Below the pieces are notes generated by a model that saw nothing but the letters and a program-made list of their open reading frames with translations, was not told where the DNA came from and made no database searches. A DNA stretch of 64,000 nt from UBA2227 sp036677505 (GTDB taxonomy: Bacteria > Bacillota_I > Bacilli_A > Erysipelotrichales > Erysipelotrichaceae), in assembly GCA_036677505.1 (NCBI GenBank), contig JAVBWK010000028.1, forward strand, positions 1-64,000, written 5' to 3'. Position numbers and translations under genes: made by a program. Of this stretch, positions 43,399-52,036 are shown piece after piece (positions within the stretch are counted from its first letter, which is position 1; each line of letters opens with the position of its first letter).

Positions 43399-44628
43399 AT
43401 GAAAGAAAAATTAAGAAAATATGCGCAGTTAGCCGTTTGTACCGGTGTCAACGTTCAAAAAGGACAGACTTTGGTCATACAAACCACAACAGATTGCAAT
43501 GAATTTGCACGTTTATGTGTCGAGGAAGCTTATAAAGCCGGAGCCGGGTATGTGTTTGTCCGTTGGGCTGATGATCCGATCCAGAAGATCACATATACAT
43601 ATGCGGATGTCGAGCGTTTGGAAAAAATCCCGGCATGGCTGATCGATCAGTATCAGAGTTTTATGAATGAGGGTGCCTGTGCTTTAAGTATCTACGCTCC
43701 GACCCCTGGTCTGCTTGCTGAGATTGATCCGATGAAAATTCAGCGGGTATCGGTCGCCTCGCAAAAAGCACTGAAGAGTTACCGTGAATATATGATGGGT
43801 AATAAGGCTCAGTGGTCGCTGGTTTCAGTTCCGACGGTCGCGTGGGCGAAAAAAGTATTTCCGGAGTTAAGTGAGGAAGAAGCGGTCGAAAAACTGTGGG
43901 AAGCCATTTTCACTTCGGTCCGGGTGGATGAAGCCAATGATCCGGTGGCTGACTGGGCTGCACACAATGCCCGTTTGGCGGGTTATAATCAGAAGCTCAA
44001 TGATTTTAACTTTAAATCTTTGCATTTTAAAAACAGCTTTGGAACCGACCTGACCGTGGAACTCGTTGAGAATCATCACTGGGCCGGGGGTGCGGAACAT
44101 GCCCAAAACGGAGTCGTATTCAATCCCAATATCCCGACGGAAGAGGCCTTTACGATGCCAAAGAAGACCGGAGTCAACGGCACGGTCGTTTCAACAAAAC
44201 CGCTCAATTATCAAGGCCGATTGGTTGAGAACTTTAAGTTAACGTTCAAGGATGGAGCGGTCGTTGATTTCAGTGCCGAAAAAGAAGAAGCAGCTTTGAA
44301 GAACCTTCTCAATGTCGATGAAGGCAGTAAGTATCTTGGTGAAGTCGCTTTGATATCGCATAATTCACCGATTTCCAACAGCGGCGTGCTTTTCCTAAAT
44401 ACGCTGTTTGATGAAAATGCTTCGTGTCACTTGGCTTTGGGCAGGGCATATCCGATGAATGTCAAAGGCGGAAATGACATGAGTGAAGAAGAACTGTTAG
44501 CGGCCGGAGCAAACATGTCGATGGAACATGTCGACTTTATGTTTGGCAGTGCAGATATGAGTATCGTCGGAACACGTTTTGACGGAAGCGAAGTCGTTGT
44601 GTTTGACCAAGGGAATTTCGTGATTTAG
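43399..44628 (+). CDS. M29-family metalloaminopeptidase (AmpS/PepS-like)
   Basis: A 409-residue cytosolic aminopeptidase that uses two divalent metals. The family regions are clear: NIPTEEAFTMP, EVALISHNSPIS, LGRAYPMN with the preceding CHLALG, and the C-terminal HVDFMFGSADMSIVG. These supply the Glu, His, Tyr and Asp ligands of M29 enzymes. The start at 43399 has AAGGAA upstream and is seven bases after the glk stop, so the two may share a transcript. I see no terminator before the thrS promoter. Confidence 0.92.
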   Translation: MKEKLRKYAQLAVCTGVNVQKGQTLVIQTTTDCNEFARLCVEEAYKAGAGYVFVRWADDPIQKITYTYADVERLEKIPAWLIDQYQSFMNEGACALSIYAPTPGLLAEIDPMKIQRVSVASQKALKSYREYMMGNKAQWSLVSVPTVAWAKKVFPELSEEEAVEKLWEAIFTSVRVDEANDPVADWAAHNARLAGYNQKLNDFNFKSLHFKNSFGTDLTVELVENHHWAGGAEHAQNGVVFNPNIPTEEAFTMPKKTGVNGTVVSTKPLNYQGRLVENFKLTFKDGAVVDFSAEKEEAALKNLLNVDEGSKYLGEVALISHNSPISNSGVLFLNTLFDENASCHLALGRAYPMNVKGGNDMSEEELLAAGANMSMEHVDFMFGSADMSIVGTRFDGSEVVVFDQGNFVI

Positions 44629-44638
44629 GTTATTGTTA

Positions 44639-44667
44639 TTGACAAAGAGTCAACTTATTTGTATAAC
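44639..44667 (+). promoter_or_regulatory. Promoter of the thrS T-box transcript
   Basis: TTGACA (44639-44644), a 17-base spacer and TATAAC (44662-44667). Confidence 0.85.
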
Positions 44668-44674
44668 TAAAGAG

Positions 44675-44879
44675 TAAATACAGTGAAGAGGACAACAACA
44701 TACCTTTCTGATCAGAGAGGGAAGCGGTCGGTGAAAGCTTCCTGATGAACGGTTTGTTTACCGCCTTGGAGTAGGTTTTTCGAAAAGAACCCGTTTTCCG
44801 CGTTAAGGAGTCAAGAGCACAGCAATGTGAATTAAGGTGGTACCGCGAGACTCTCGTCCTTTGGATGAGGGTCTTTTTA
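44675..44879 (+). promoter_or_regulatory. T-box leader, threonine specifier
   Basis: The leader has the AGAGAG GA-motif (near 44714), a stem I with the specifier ACC at 44760-44762 just before GCCTTGGAG, and the T-box core AAGGTGGTACCGCGAG (44834-44849) followed by a terminator. ACC reads threonine, in agreement with the downstream thrS. Confidence 0.92.
44849..44879 (+). terminator. T-box controlled terminator upstream of thrS
   Basis: An 11-base stem GACTCTCGTCC/GGATGAGGGTC and a five-base T-run. Confidence 0.9.
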
Positions 44880-44901
44880 TTTCAATAAGGAGCGTGAAGG
44901 T

Positions 44902-46638
44902 ATGATCAATATTAAAGAGCATGAACGTCTGAACGTCATGAACCACTCATGTGCCCACTTAATGGCCCATGCAGTGAAGAATCTGTATCCGCAGGCGAAG
45001 TTTTGGGTCGGTCCGGTCATTACCGATGGTTTTTATTATGACATCGATTTGGGCGGCGAGGCGATCCGTGAGGAAGACTTACCGAGAATCGAAGCTGAAA
45101 TGAAGAAACTGTCGAAAGACGGCAAACGGATCGTGCGCGTCGAGGTCAGCAAACAGGAAGCCTTGGACATGTTTAGGGATGATAAATATAAAATCGATCT
45201 GATTTCGCAGATGAACGAAGAAGATACGGTCATTTCGGTGTATAAACAAGGCGACTGGATGGATCTGTGTCGCGGACCGCATGTCGACTCACTGAAGGAA
45301 CTGAAAAACTTTAAGTTATTAAAGGTTTCCGGTGCCTATTGGAAGGGCGATGCCGAAAATGATATGTTGCAGCGTGTCTATGGGATATGTTTTGAAACCA
45401 AGGAAGACCTGGATGAGCATCTGCATCTTTTAGAAGAAGCGAAGAAACGCGATCACAAGAAACTGGGCAAAGAGCTCGAATTATTTATGATCAGCGAATA
45501 CGGGCCGGGCTTTCCGTTCTGGCTGCCCAACGGTATGATGTTGCGCCATCTGCTGGAAAACTTCTGGTGGAAGGAACATGTCAAAGAGGGCTACCAGTTT
45601 ATCCAGACACCAATCATGCTGTCTCAGGAGTTGTGGCAGATTTCCGGTCACTGGGAAAATTACCGCGAGAATATGTATACATCGACACTGGATGAACGTA
45701 CCTTTGCGATCAAGCCGATGAACTGTCCGGGTGGTTTGCTGGTGTACAAAAACTCGTTGCACTCGTACAAAGATTTGCCTTTGCGGGTCGGTGAACTTGG
45801 CTTGGTGCACCGCCATGAGGCTTCAGGAGCTTTAAACGGACTGTTTCGAGTGCGTAACTTTACTCAGGATGATGCCCATATTTTTATGACGGAAGATCAG
45901 ATTGAAAGTGAAGTCGTACGGCTGATCAACTTTATCGACCGTATTTATAAGGTGTTTGGACTGACGTATTCAATCGAACTTTCGACACGGCCGGAAAAGA
46001 AATATATCGGCGATATCGAGGTGTGGAACCGCAGTGAAGCAGCGTTGGAAAAAGCCTGTCATTCTGCCGGAAAAGACTGTAAAATCAATCCGGGAGATGG
46101 AGCTTTCTACGGTCCGAAACTGGACTTCCATATCCGTGACTCGTTGGGCAGGGTATGGCAGTGCGGTACGATCCAGTTGGATATGAATTTGCCGGAGCGT
46201 TTTGATTTGAACTATATCGCACCGGATGGATCTAAAAAACGTCCGATCATGCTGCACCGCGTCATCTACGGGTCTGTCGAACGCTTTATCGGAATATTGA
46301 TCGAACACTACGGCGGAGCATTTCCGTTGTGGCTGGCCCCGGTTCAGGCAGTGATCGTCCCGGTCAATCCGGAACTGCACAGCGAGGCTTCTTACGCACT
46401 GGCCAAACGACTGGAAGATTTGGATATCCGAGTTAAAGTCGATGATCGCAATGAAAAGCTCGGTTATCGCATCCGTGAAGCACAGATCACCAAGATTCCG
46501 GTTCAGTTGGTATTGGGTGACGAGGAAATGGCCAATAACTCAATCAATATCCGTCGTTATGGTCAGCAATCCAGTGAGACTCTGCCGGTGGATGAGTTCA
46601 TTGCCAAACTGCTGCTGGAAATCCAAGAGAAGAAGTAA
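44902..46638 (+). CDS. thrS: Threonyl-tRNA synthetase without the TGS domain
   Basis: A 578-residue class II synthetase. Usual bacterial ThrRS is about 640 residues and begins with a TGS domain; here the protein starts directly in the editing domain (HSCAH at residues 15-19). Editing residues are intact, including the later DLCRGPH. The catalytic core has NCPGG and the motif 2 region VHRHEASGAL, and the C-terminal anticodon-binding domain is complete. AAGGAG precedes the ATG and the T-box terminator lies just upstream, leaving no room for a longer start. Confidence 0.95.
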   Translation: MINIKEHERLNVMNHSCAHLMAHAVKNLYPQAKFWVGPVITDGFYYDIDLGGEAIREEDLPRIEAEMKKLSKDGKRIVRVEVSKQEALDMFRDDKYKIDLISQMNEEDTVISVYKQGDWMDLCRGPHVDSLKELKNFKLLKVSGAYWKGDAENDMLQRVYGICFETKEDLDEHLHLLEEAKKRDHKKLGKELELFMISEYGPGFPFWLPNGMMLRHLLENFWWKEHVKEGYQFIQTPIMLSQELWQISGHWENYRENMYTSTLDERTFAIKPMNCPGGLLVYKNSLHSYKDLPLRVGELGLVHRHEASGALNGLFRVRNFTQDDAHIFMTEDQIESEVVRLINFIDRIYKVFGLTYSIELSTRPEKKYIGDIEVWNRSEAALEKACHSAGKDCKINPGDGAFYGPKLDFHIRDSLGRVWQCGTIQLDMNLPERFDLNYIAPDGSKKRPIMLHRVIYGSVERFIGILIEHYGGAFPLWLAPVQAVIVPVNPELHSEASYALAKRLEDLDIRVKVDDRNEKLGYRIREAQITKIPVQLVLGDEEMANNSINIRRYGQQSSETLPVDEFIAKLLLEIQEKK

Positions 46639-46643
46639 TATTC

Positions 46644-46670
46644 AGAGCAAGATTATCTTGCTCTTTTTTT
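46644..46670 (+). terminator. Intrinsic terminator after thrS
   Basis: A nine-base stem AGAGCAAGA/TCTTGCTCT with a TTA loop and a T-run. Confidence 0.92.
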
Positions 46671-46756
46671 GTCGGAAAAAGTCGGATAAATATGAATTAT
46701 GATTCATGAAAATTTTCACAAAATATCAAAAAATATGTGAACAAAATATCATGTTA

Positions 46757-46765
46757 TGCTATAAT
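46757..46765 (+). promoter_or_regulatory. Extended -10 promoter of the ABC binding protein gene
   Basis: TG-C-TATAAT (46757-46765), with a weak TGAACA about 16 bases upstream. Confidence 0.7.
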
Positions 46766-46802
46766 GGTTGAGTCAGATTGGATCTGATGAAAAGGATGAA
46801 CC

Positions 46803-47720
46803 ATGAGAAACAAGATAACAACAGGAATACTTCTTATGATTCTTTTGATGGGATGTGTCCCTGAAAAAGAAGAAGTCACACTTTCAATATTAGTGCCGAT
46901 GGGTGCTCCGTCGATTGCCGTGATCCCAGTTTTAGAGCAGGAAAAACATTCTGTAAACATCATCAGCGGAACAGATCCATTGCAGGCAGCGCTGATCAGT
47001 CCAAATCCGGAGCATGACATCATTATTGCACCGGTCAATCTGGGTGCGATGCTGATCAGTAAGAATTCAACACAATACCGTTTATGGGGCGTGGTCACTT
47101 GGGGTAACTTGTATATAGTAGGGGAAAATGAGGATGTATTTAATAGTGAAGGAACGCTGGCACTTTTTGGGGAAAACGCGGTACCGCAGAAGATTTTTGA
47201 TTCGGTCAAAGAAAAACTAAGCATTCAAATGACGCAGATATACTTCCCATCAGTCAATGATGCTCAGGCACAGTTGCTGACAGGGAAGGCTGATGCCGCA
47301 TTGCTTGCGCAGCCCTTGGCCGCTGCAACGATGGCAAAGGCTAAGGACTTGGGAAAAGATCTTAAAATCATCGGTAATCTTCAGTCACTGTGGAAAGAAT
47401 CGACGCAAACTGAAAATTATCCGCAGGCCGCGATCTTCGTTCTCGAAAGTTCTTATAAAGAAAATAAGGAAGTCATCGAGAATGAAATTGCTGCCATGAA
47501 AGCATATGTGGATCAGTGTTGGACGGAAAATTCGACACTGCAGGCTGATATTACAGCATTGACAGCAGAGAAACTGGGCTTGCCGAGTGCTGCGTTGGTT
47601 GCCAGCGTGTTTAAAGGAATGAATGTAAGAATTGAAAAAGCATTGGATGCAGAAGATGAGTTAGTAGCTTTCCTCAGGTTATTTGGCTTAACAAATATTC
47701 GTGAACTAATTATCAACTAG
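46803..47720 (+). CDS. SsuA/TauA/NMT1-like ABC substrate-binding lipoprotein
   Basis: A 305-residue lipoprotein with the lipobox LLMGC (Cys18). The domain order and segments such as LVPMGAPSIAV and the late ADAALLAQPLAAATM fit the NMT1/SsuA-like binding proteins, whose ligands include sulfonates, thiamine precursors and nitrate. The ligand is unknown here. AAAGGA precedes the ATG. A permease gene follows 49 bases later, then the hydrogenase operon. Confidence 0.82.
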   Translation: MRNKITTGILLMILLMGCVPEKEEVTLSILVPMGAPSIAVIPVLEQEKHSVNIISGTDPLQAALISPNPEHDIIIAPVNLGAMLISKNSTQYRLWGVVTWGNLYIVGENEDVFNSEGTLALFGENAVPQKIFDSVKEKLSIQMTQIYFPSVNDAQAQLLTGKADAALLAQPLAAATMAKAKDLGKDLKIIGNLQSLWKESTQTENYPQAAIFVLESSYKENKEVIENEIAAMKAYVDQCWTENSTLQADITALTAEKLGLPSAALVASVFKGMNVRIEKALDAEDELVAFLRLFGLTNIRELIIN

Positions 47721-47722
47721 TA

Positions 47723-47731
47723 TGTTATAAT
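47723..47731 (+). promoter_or_regulatory. Possible extended -10 promoter upstream of the permease and hydrogenase genes
   Basis: TG-T-TATAAT (47723-47731), three bases after the binding-protein stop, no -35. It could drive the permease and, by read-through, the hydrogenase genes. Confidence 0.5.
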
Positions 47732-47769
47732 CTTATCGTAGGTAAAATCAATCTCTGCGAGGTGATGGA

Positions 47770-48507
47770 ATGAAAAGACGCAGACTGGTGACGGTGGTTA
47801 TCCTGGCTTTGGGCTGGTGGCTTGCGGCACGATCGATTGCTAATGACATCTTGCTTCCGAATCCTTGGGATGTTGCTTTGACCATGATGGATCAACTGGG
47901 GGAAATCGAATTTTATGTGAGTATCGCCGCCACACTGAGCCGCTTATTTCAGGGGTTACTGTTGGCTTTAGTGCTTGGGATTCTTTCGGGTTATGTTTGC
48001 GCTTTAAGAAGTAAAATCGATGACTATTTTATGCCGTTTGTGACAGCAATAAAAACGATTCCCAACATTTCATTTATCATCATTGCTTTGATTTGGCTAG
48101 GCAGTGAACAAAGTGTTTTGCTTATATCATTTCTGATTCTTTTTCCGATATTCTATGAATCGGCGAAGATGGGCGTTAAATCAGTCGATCGACGCTTGTT
48201 GGATGTCTTGGCGATGTATCCGGAAACACGGGCCAACAAGTTTAGGAATGTTTATGGTCCCAATATGCTGCCTTACATACTTTCATCACTGAAATCCGGT
48301 GTTTCTTTGGGGTTCAAAGTAGCCATTATGTCGGAAGTTTTGGGGCAGGTACAAGTCGGGATCGGCAAGTCGATGTTTTTGGGGAAACTTTTTCTGGATA
48401 CGACGGCTGTCTTTGCCTGGACGATATGGATCATCCTGATCGGTGTCGGATTTGATTTTTTATTGGATTTGGGAATAAAAATCATGCGAAAAAAGTTTGA
48501 TTTTTAA
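47770..48507 (+). CDS. SsuC/TauC-like ABC transporter permease
   Basis: A 245-residue membrane protein with about six hydrophobic segments. The ATPase-contacting region DVLAMYPETRANKFRNVYGP lies in the expected place for the EAA loop, although poorly conserved. Best fit is the nitrate/sulfonate/thiamine-precursor permease class. GAGGTGATG precedes the ATG. No ATP-binding subunit gene is in the neighbourhood. It ends 23 bases before hydC with no terminator between, so it is probably part of the same transcript. Confidence 0.83.
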   Translation: MKRRRLVTVVILALGWWLAARSIANDILLPNPWDVALTMMDQLGEIEFYVSIAATLSRLFQGLLLALVLGILSGYVCALRSKIDDYFMPFVTAIKTIPNISFIIIALIWLGSEQSVLLISFLILFPIFYESAKMGVKSVDRRLLDVLAMYPETRANKFRNVYGPNMLPYILSSLKSGVSLGFKVAIMSEVLGQVQVGIGKSMFLGKLFLDTTAVFAWTIWIILIGVGFDFLLDLGIKIMRKKFDF

Positions 48508-48530
48508 TCATATAAAAGGAGGTGAAAGAT

Positions 48531-49055
48531 ATGGAGCGGTTAAATCAGAAGTCTTTGGAAACGATTGAACAGATCGTAGCACGTCACAGCGGCCGTCAGG
48601 GTCCGGTAAAACTGATGTTGCATGATGTTCAGCATGAGCTGGGGTATATTCCTTTTGAAGCTATGGACAAAATTTCCCAGGCGACCGGTGTATCGGTTGC
48701 GGAAGTTTACGGTGTAGTGACATTTTATACCCAGTTTACGACAGAGCCCAAAGGCAAGCATGTAATCAACATTTGTATGGGAACAGCATGTTATGTCAAA
48801 GGAGCTCAGGAACTGTTAAACCGGGTCGTCGAACTGACGAAATCACCGGTCAACGGAACCAGTGAAGACAAGCTGTTTTCGGTTGATGCGACACGCTGTC
48901 TGGGTGCCTGCGGTTTGGCTCCGGTAGCCATCATTGACGGTCGTGTCTACGGTAATGCCACGCAATCAAAGATGGTTGAGGAATTCATCCGGTTTGTTGT
49001 TGAGCAAGAGACGAAAACGAAGCGCGAAGAGCGTTTAAACGAGGTATTGGCATGA
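48531..49055 (+). CDS. hydC: Hydrogenase HydC / NuoE-like [2Fe-2S] subunit
   Basis: A 174-residue thioredoxin-fold subunit of the trimeric NAD-linked [FeFe] hydrogenase. The four cysteines of the [2Fe-2S] cluster are in CMGTAC and CLGACG. The N-terminal helical region and the segment GVVTFYTQF are typical of NuoE. AAAGGAGGTG precedes the ATG at 48531; an in-frame GTG at 48522 overlaps that site. It opens a run of ten genes with overlaps of a few bases, ending at hydA. Confidence 0.92.
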   Translation: MERLNQKSLETIEQIVARHSGRQGPVKLMLHDVQHELGYIPFEAMDKISQATGVSVAEVYGVVTFYTQFTTEPKGKHVINICMGTACYVKGAQELLNRVVELTKSPVNGTSEDKLFSVDATRCLGACGLAPVAIIDGRVYGNATQSKMVEEFIRFVVEQETKTKREERLNEVLA

Positions 49056-49414
49056 CTTTGACGAAAATCCTACAACTGCTGAAAGCTGAGCCTTTGTGCA
49101 TCAGTGATCCCGATTGTTTACAACGGGAATTCGAGCACGTCTCAGCGACCGATCTGATGAGTGATGCCTTGGCTTTAGTTCAAAGCGACAGTGAGAAGAC
49201 GATTTTAGTTACCGGTTTGGTCCATGCGCAGTCGCTTCGTACGGCAGAAATGTTGGATATCAATATCGTAATATTTGTGCGCGGCAAGACGATGAGCGAT
49301 CAGGATTGTACATTGGCTAATGAAATGGGTATGAATGTTTTTACTACCAAAGCATCCATGTATGATGCCTGCGGCATCCTTTACAGCAACGGCCTGCTGA
49401 CGGCCGTCATCTAG
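49052..49414 (+). CDS. DRTGG-like small protein in the hydrogenase operon
   Basis: A 120-residue soluble protein. Its fold-like pattern (ILVTGLVHAQSLRTAEMLDINIVIFVRGK...) resembles DRTGG domains, which are found in phosphotransacetylase fusions and near hydrogenase genes; I assign the domain only tentatively. It overlaps hydC by four bases and is followed two bases later by an HATPase gene. Role unknown; a sensory or switching part is plausible given its neighbours. Confidence 0.6.
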   Translation: MTLTKILQLLKAEPLCISDPDCLQREFEHVSATDLMSDALALVQSDSEKTILVTGLVHAQSLRTAEMLDINIVIFVRGKTMSDQDCTLANEMGMNVFTTKASMYDACGILYSNGLLTAVI

Positions 49415-49416
49415 AT

Positions 49417-49833
49417 ATGATCCATCAGCATTTTCGGGTAGAGAAGGAAGATTATGCCAATGCCGGAAGGATTTCGAGTCAGATCAAGCAAATACTCAAG
49501 CAATTAGGTGTTTCCTCGGATGTATTGAGGCGCATAGCTATATCGTGTTATGAAGCGGAGATCAATATGATCATCCATTCGTACGGAGGTGAAGTCGTGT
49601 TATCGTTAACTGCAGAGGGAAGATGTGAACTACGGTTTTCGGATACAGGTCCGGGAATCGAGGATGTTGAAAAGGCAATGACCCCGGGATGGTCGACCGC
49701 AAAAGCCACCGCAAGAGAGTTTGGATTCGGTGCCGGCATGGGATTACCGAATATCAGGCGCAACTGCGATGAATTTTCGCTGACGACATCACCTCAAGGA
49801 ACGGATTTGGTCATTGGGTTTAAAGTATTATGA
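49417..49833 (+). CDS. RsbW-like HATPase (anti-sigma factor type)
   Basis: A 138-residue GHKL ATPase resembling anti-sigma kinases. The N-box is in SCYEAEINMIIHSY, the G1 box in FSDTGPGIED and the G2 box in FGFGAGMGLPNI. Similar genes occur in clostridial and Thermoanaerobacter hydrogenase operons. It overlaps the next gene by four bases. Whether it phosphorylates a partner or only binds one is not known. No anti-anti-sigma protein is in the window. Confidence 0.8.
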   Translation: MIHQHFRVEKEDYANAGRISSQIKQILKQLGVSSDVLRRIAISCYEAEINMIIHSYGGEVVLSLTAEGRCELRFSDTGPGIEDVEKAMTPGWSTAKATAREFGFGAGMGLPNIRRNCDEFSLTTSPQGTDLVIGFKVL

Positions 49834-51008
49834 GTGTCATTACTTATACCCTGGAGAAATGCCAGAAGTGTATGGCGTGCATCCGGATCTGTCCGACCGA
49901 AGCACTGTCCATGCAGCATCAGAGAATCATCATCAACCGTGAGAAATGTATCAATTGCGGACAATGTCTGGACGCCTGTGTCCATCAGGGACTGCAAGCC
50001 AAAGGCAGTACCTTGGAAGACTTATCACAGTATGAAAAGAAGATCGCCCTGTTACCGCCGGCTGTTTTCGGTGAATGCCATAATCAGGCAGAAATCGAGC
50101 AGCTGATGCAGACCTTCATCGAGATGGGATTCGATGAAGTTGTTGAGCTCAGTACATATGAAGGTGCGATTTACGAGCATGTTCAGCAATACCGCAGAGA
50201 CAATCCTGGCGGTTATCTGATTTCATCATTCTGTCCGGTCATCAACCGGCTGGTTCAGATGAAGTATCCCATGTTGTTATCCAATATGATTCCGTTTGAA
50301 TTGACAGCGGAAATTGCGGCTAAGCGTATTCGACAACAACATGAAAATGAAAACATTGGGATTTTTTACTTGTGTGAGTGCATTGCGAAACTGCCGCTGG
50401 GGAAGTATCCCTACGGTAATAAATCATCGGAAATCGATCACTGTATTTCATTGGTCGATCTGTTTCCGAAAATCGCCCGCATTCGCAACAGCAACCGGCT
50501 CACAACCGAGTTGTGTGCCAAAGGTATATGCTCCGTAGCTTCGGAGCTGTTTGTGCAAGATGAAGCGCATTCCTCGACTATCGTGGCGGATGGATTGAAG
50601 AAAGTACAGCTGGTCCTTGATTTGGCAGAGTTCGGTCAGCTGAAAGGCGAGCATTTGCTCTGGTTATCAAACTGTATCAATGGCTGTATCGGCGGAAATA
50701 CTTTATGGGGAAATCCTTTTGAAGCATCGATCAACAGCCGCCGTCATCATGCCGATGCTACTGCATCGCCTGAGAAACTGAGTCTGGAAGACATCCTTCA
50801 GGAAACGGTCATGTTCAATCGTTCGAACATGAAATCGCTGAAGGAACGAATGGCAGAATTTACCAAAATCAATGTACAGCTTGAGAAACTTCCGGGATAT
50901 GACTGTGGGGCGTGCGGATATCCGTCGTGTCGGGTCATGGCTGAGGAAATCGTGGCCGGTAACTCAATGATTGAGGATTGCCGAATCATCCATGTAAAGG
51001 AGATATGA
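49830..51008 (+). CDS. Ferredoxin/hydrogenase-fold/RnfB-type Fe-S protein
   Basis: A 392-residue iron-sulfur protein. Two [4Fe-4S] motifs lie at the N-terminus (CQKCMACIRICP and CINCGQCLDAC). The middle part follows the [FeFe]-hydrogenase C-terminal domain: the four cluster-ligand cysteines appear kept in SSFCP, CECIAK and CINGC, but the catalytic MPCxxKxxE and GGGQP motifs are not. The C-terminus has an RnfB-like Fe-S motif, DCGACGYPSC. It may sense redox or hydrogen state rather than make H2. It overlaps the HATPase gene by four bases. Confidence 0.82.
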   Translation: MSVITYTLEKCQKCMACIRICPTEALSMQHQRIIINREKCINCGQCLDACVHQGLQAKGSTLEDLSQYEKKIALLPPAVFGECHNQAEIEQLMQTFIEMGFDEVVELSTYEGAIYEHVQQYRRDNPGGYLISSFCPVINRLVQMKYPMLLSNMIPFELTAEIAAKRIRQQHENENIGIFYLCECIAKLPLGKYPYGNKSSEIDHCISLVDLFPKIARIRNSNRLTTELCAKGICSVASELFVQDEAHSSTIVADGLKKVQLVLDLAEFGQLKGEHLLWLSNCINGCIGGNTLWGNPFEASINSRRHHADATASPEKLSLEDILQETVMFNRSNMKSLKERMAEFTKINVQLEKLPGYDCGACGYPSCRVMAEEIVAGNSMIEDCRIIHVKEI

Positions 51009-51009
51009 C

Positions 51010-51339
51010 ATGAAAGCTTCTGTGTTGATTGAGAAATACGGATTTGAGAAGATCAGTGTCTCATCGCAAGATCCTGAGATTCATCAGGCCTTCATCGGTG
51101 ACTTGCTGAGTTGGGTCATGGGTCATGCTAAAAACAACGATGCCTGGATTACGATTTTAGGGCATCCAAACATTATTGCCGTTGCTTTGTTACGGGAGTT
51201 GGCGTGTGTGATCATTGCTCATGATGCTCAGGTGCAGCCTGAAACCATTGATAAGGCCAATGAGGAAGATTTTCTGATATTGAAGTCGCCATTATCGGCT
51301 TTTGAAATTTGTAGAATACTGATCAGCGAAGGTGTCTGA
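51010..51339 (+). CDS. Second DRTGG-like protein in the hydrogenase operon
   Basis: A 109-residue soluble protein with the pattern WITILGHPNIIAVALLRELACVII, which resembles the DRTGG-like gene at 49052. It starts one base after the preceding stop. Function unknown; the assignment rests on weak similarity and context. Confidence 0.55.
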   Translation: MKASVLIEKYGFEKISVSSQDPEIHQAFIGDLLSWVMGHAKNNDAWITILGHPNIIAVALLRELACVIIAHDAQVQPETIDKANEEDFLILKSPLSAFEICRILISEGV

Positions 51340-51340
51340 C

Positions 51341-52036
51341 ATGTTTGCCGACCTTCACATTCATTCAGCTCTCTCGGCCTGTGCCGATGATGATATGACG
51401 CCTAATAATATTTTAAACATGGCGATTCTGAAGGGATTGAATGTCATAGCGATATGCGACCACAACAGCTGTAAACAGCAGCCGGCCATCGCTAAAGCAG
51501 CCATCGGTAAGCCGATCACGGTGATCCACGGCGTTGAGGTGACCAGCAGTGAGGAAGTCCATATTTTGTGTTATTTCCGTCGATTGGAAGATTGCATGCG
51601 TTTTGACCGTTGGTTGGAAACGGTTTTGCTGCCAATCGAAAACAATGAGAAATTCTTTGGAAGACAGTTGATTTATGATGAGAATGATGAAGTAAGCGGC
51701 AAGGTAAACGTATGCCTTTCCATGGCCACCACGGCATCACTGAAAGAAGTCCTTGCGATGTCACAGTCATGTGGCGGAAAATGTGCCTTTGCCCATGCTG
51801 TCGGTAAAAGCCATGGAATCATCCGTCAGTTGGGATTTATTCCCTCAGATGTGTCGGTCAGCGGGATCGAGGTGACCAAGCCGATTCATCAGATTGAACT
51901 GATCAGATCCCATCCGCGTTTTGCACAAGTACTGTGGCTGTATAATTCGGATGCTCATCAGCTGATCGATATCAATGAAAAAGATTATTACATTACCAGT
52001 AAACAGTGGAAAGAATTTTGGGGTGAACCATTATGA
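51341..52036 (+). CDS. PHP-domain metal-dependent hydrolase in the hydrogenase operon
   Basis: A 231-residue PHP protein. The metal ligands are in DLHIHSALSACADD, ICDHNS, the Glu of HGVEVTS, AFAHAVGKSHG and the late NSDAH. It may be a phosphoesterase; its substrate is unknown. Similar genes are known beside hydrogenase subunits in other fermenters. The ATG at 51341 has AAGGTG six bases upstream; a GTG at 51332 overlaps that site. It overlaps the next gene by four bases. Confidence 0.82.
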   Translation: MFADLHIHSALSACADDDMTPNNILNMAILKGLNVIAICDHNSCKQQPAIAKAAIGKPITVIHGVEVTSSEEVHILCYFRRLEDCMRFDRWLETVLLPIENNEKFFGRQLIYDENDEVSGKVNVCLSMATTASLKEVLAMSQSCGGKCAFAHAVGKSHGIIRQLGFIPSDVSVSGIEVTKPIHQIELIRSHPRFAQVLWLYNSDAHQLIDINEKDYYITSKQWKEFWGEPL

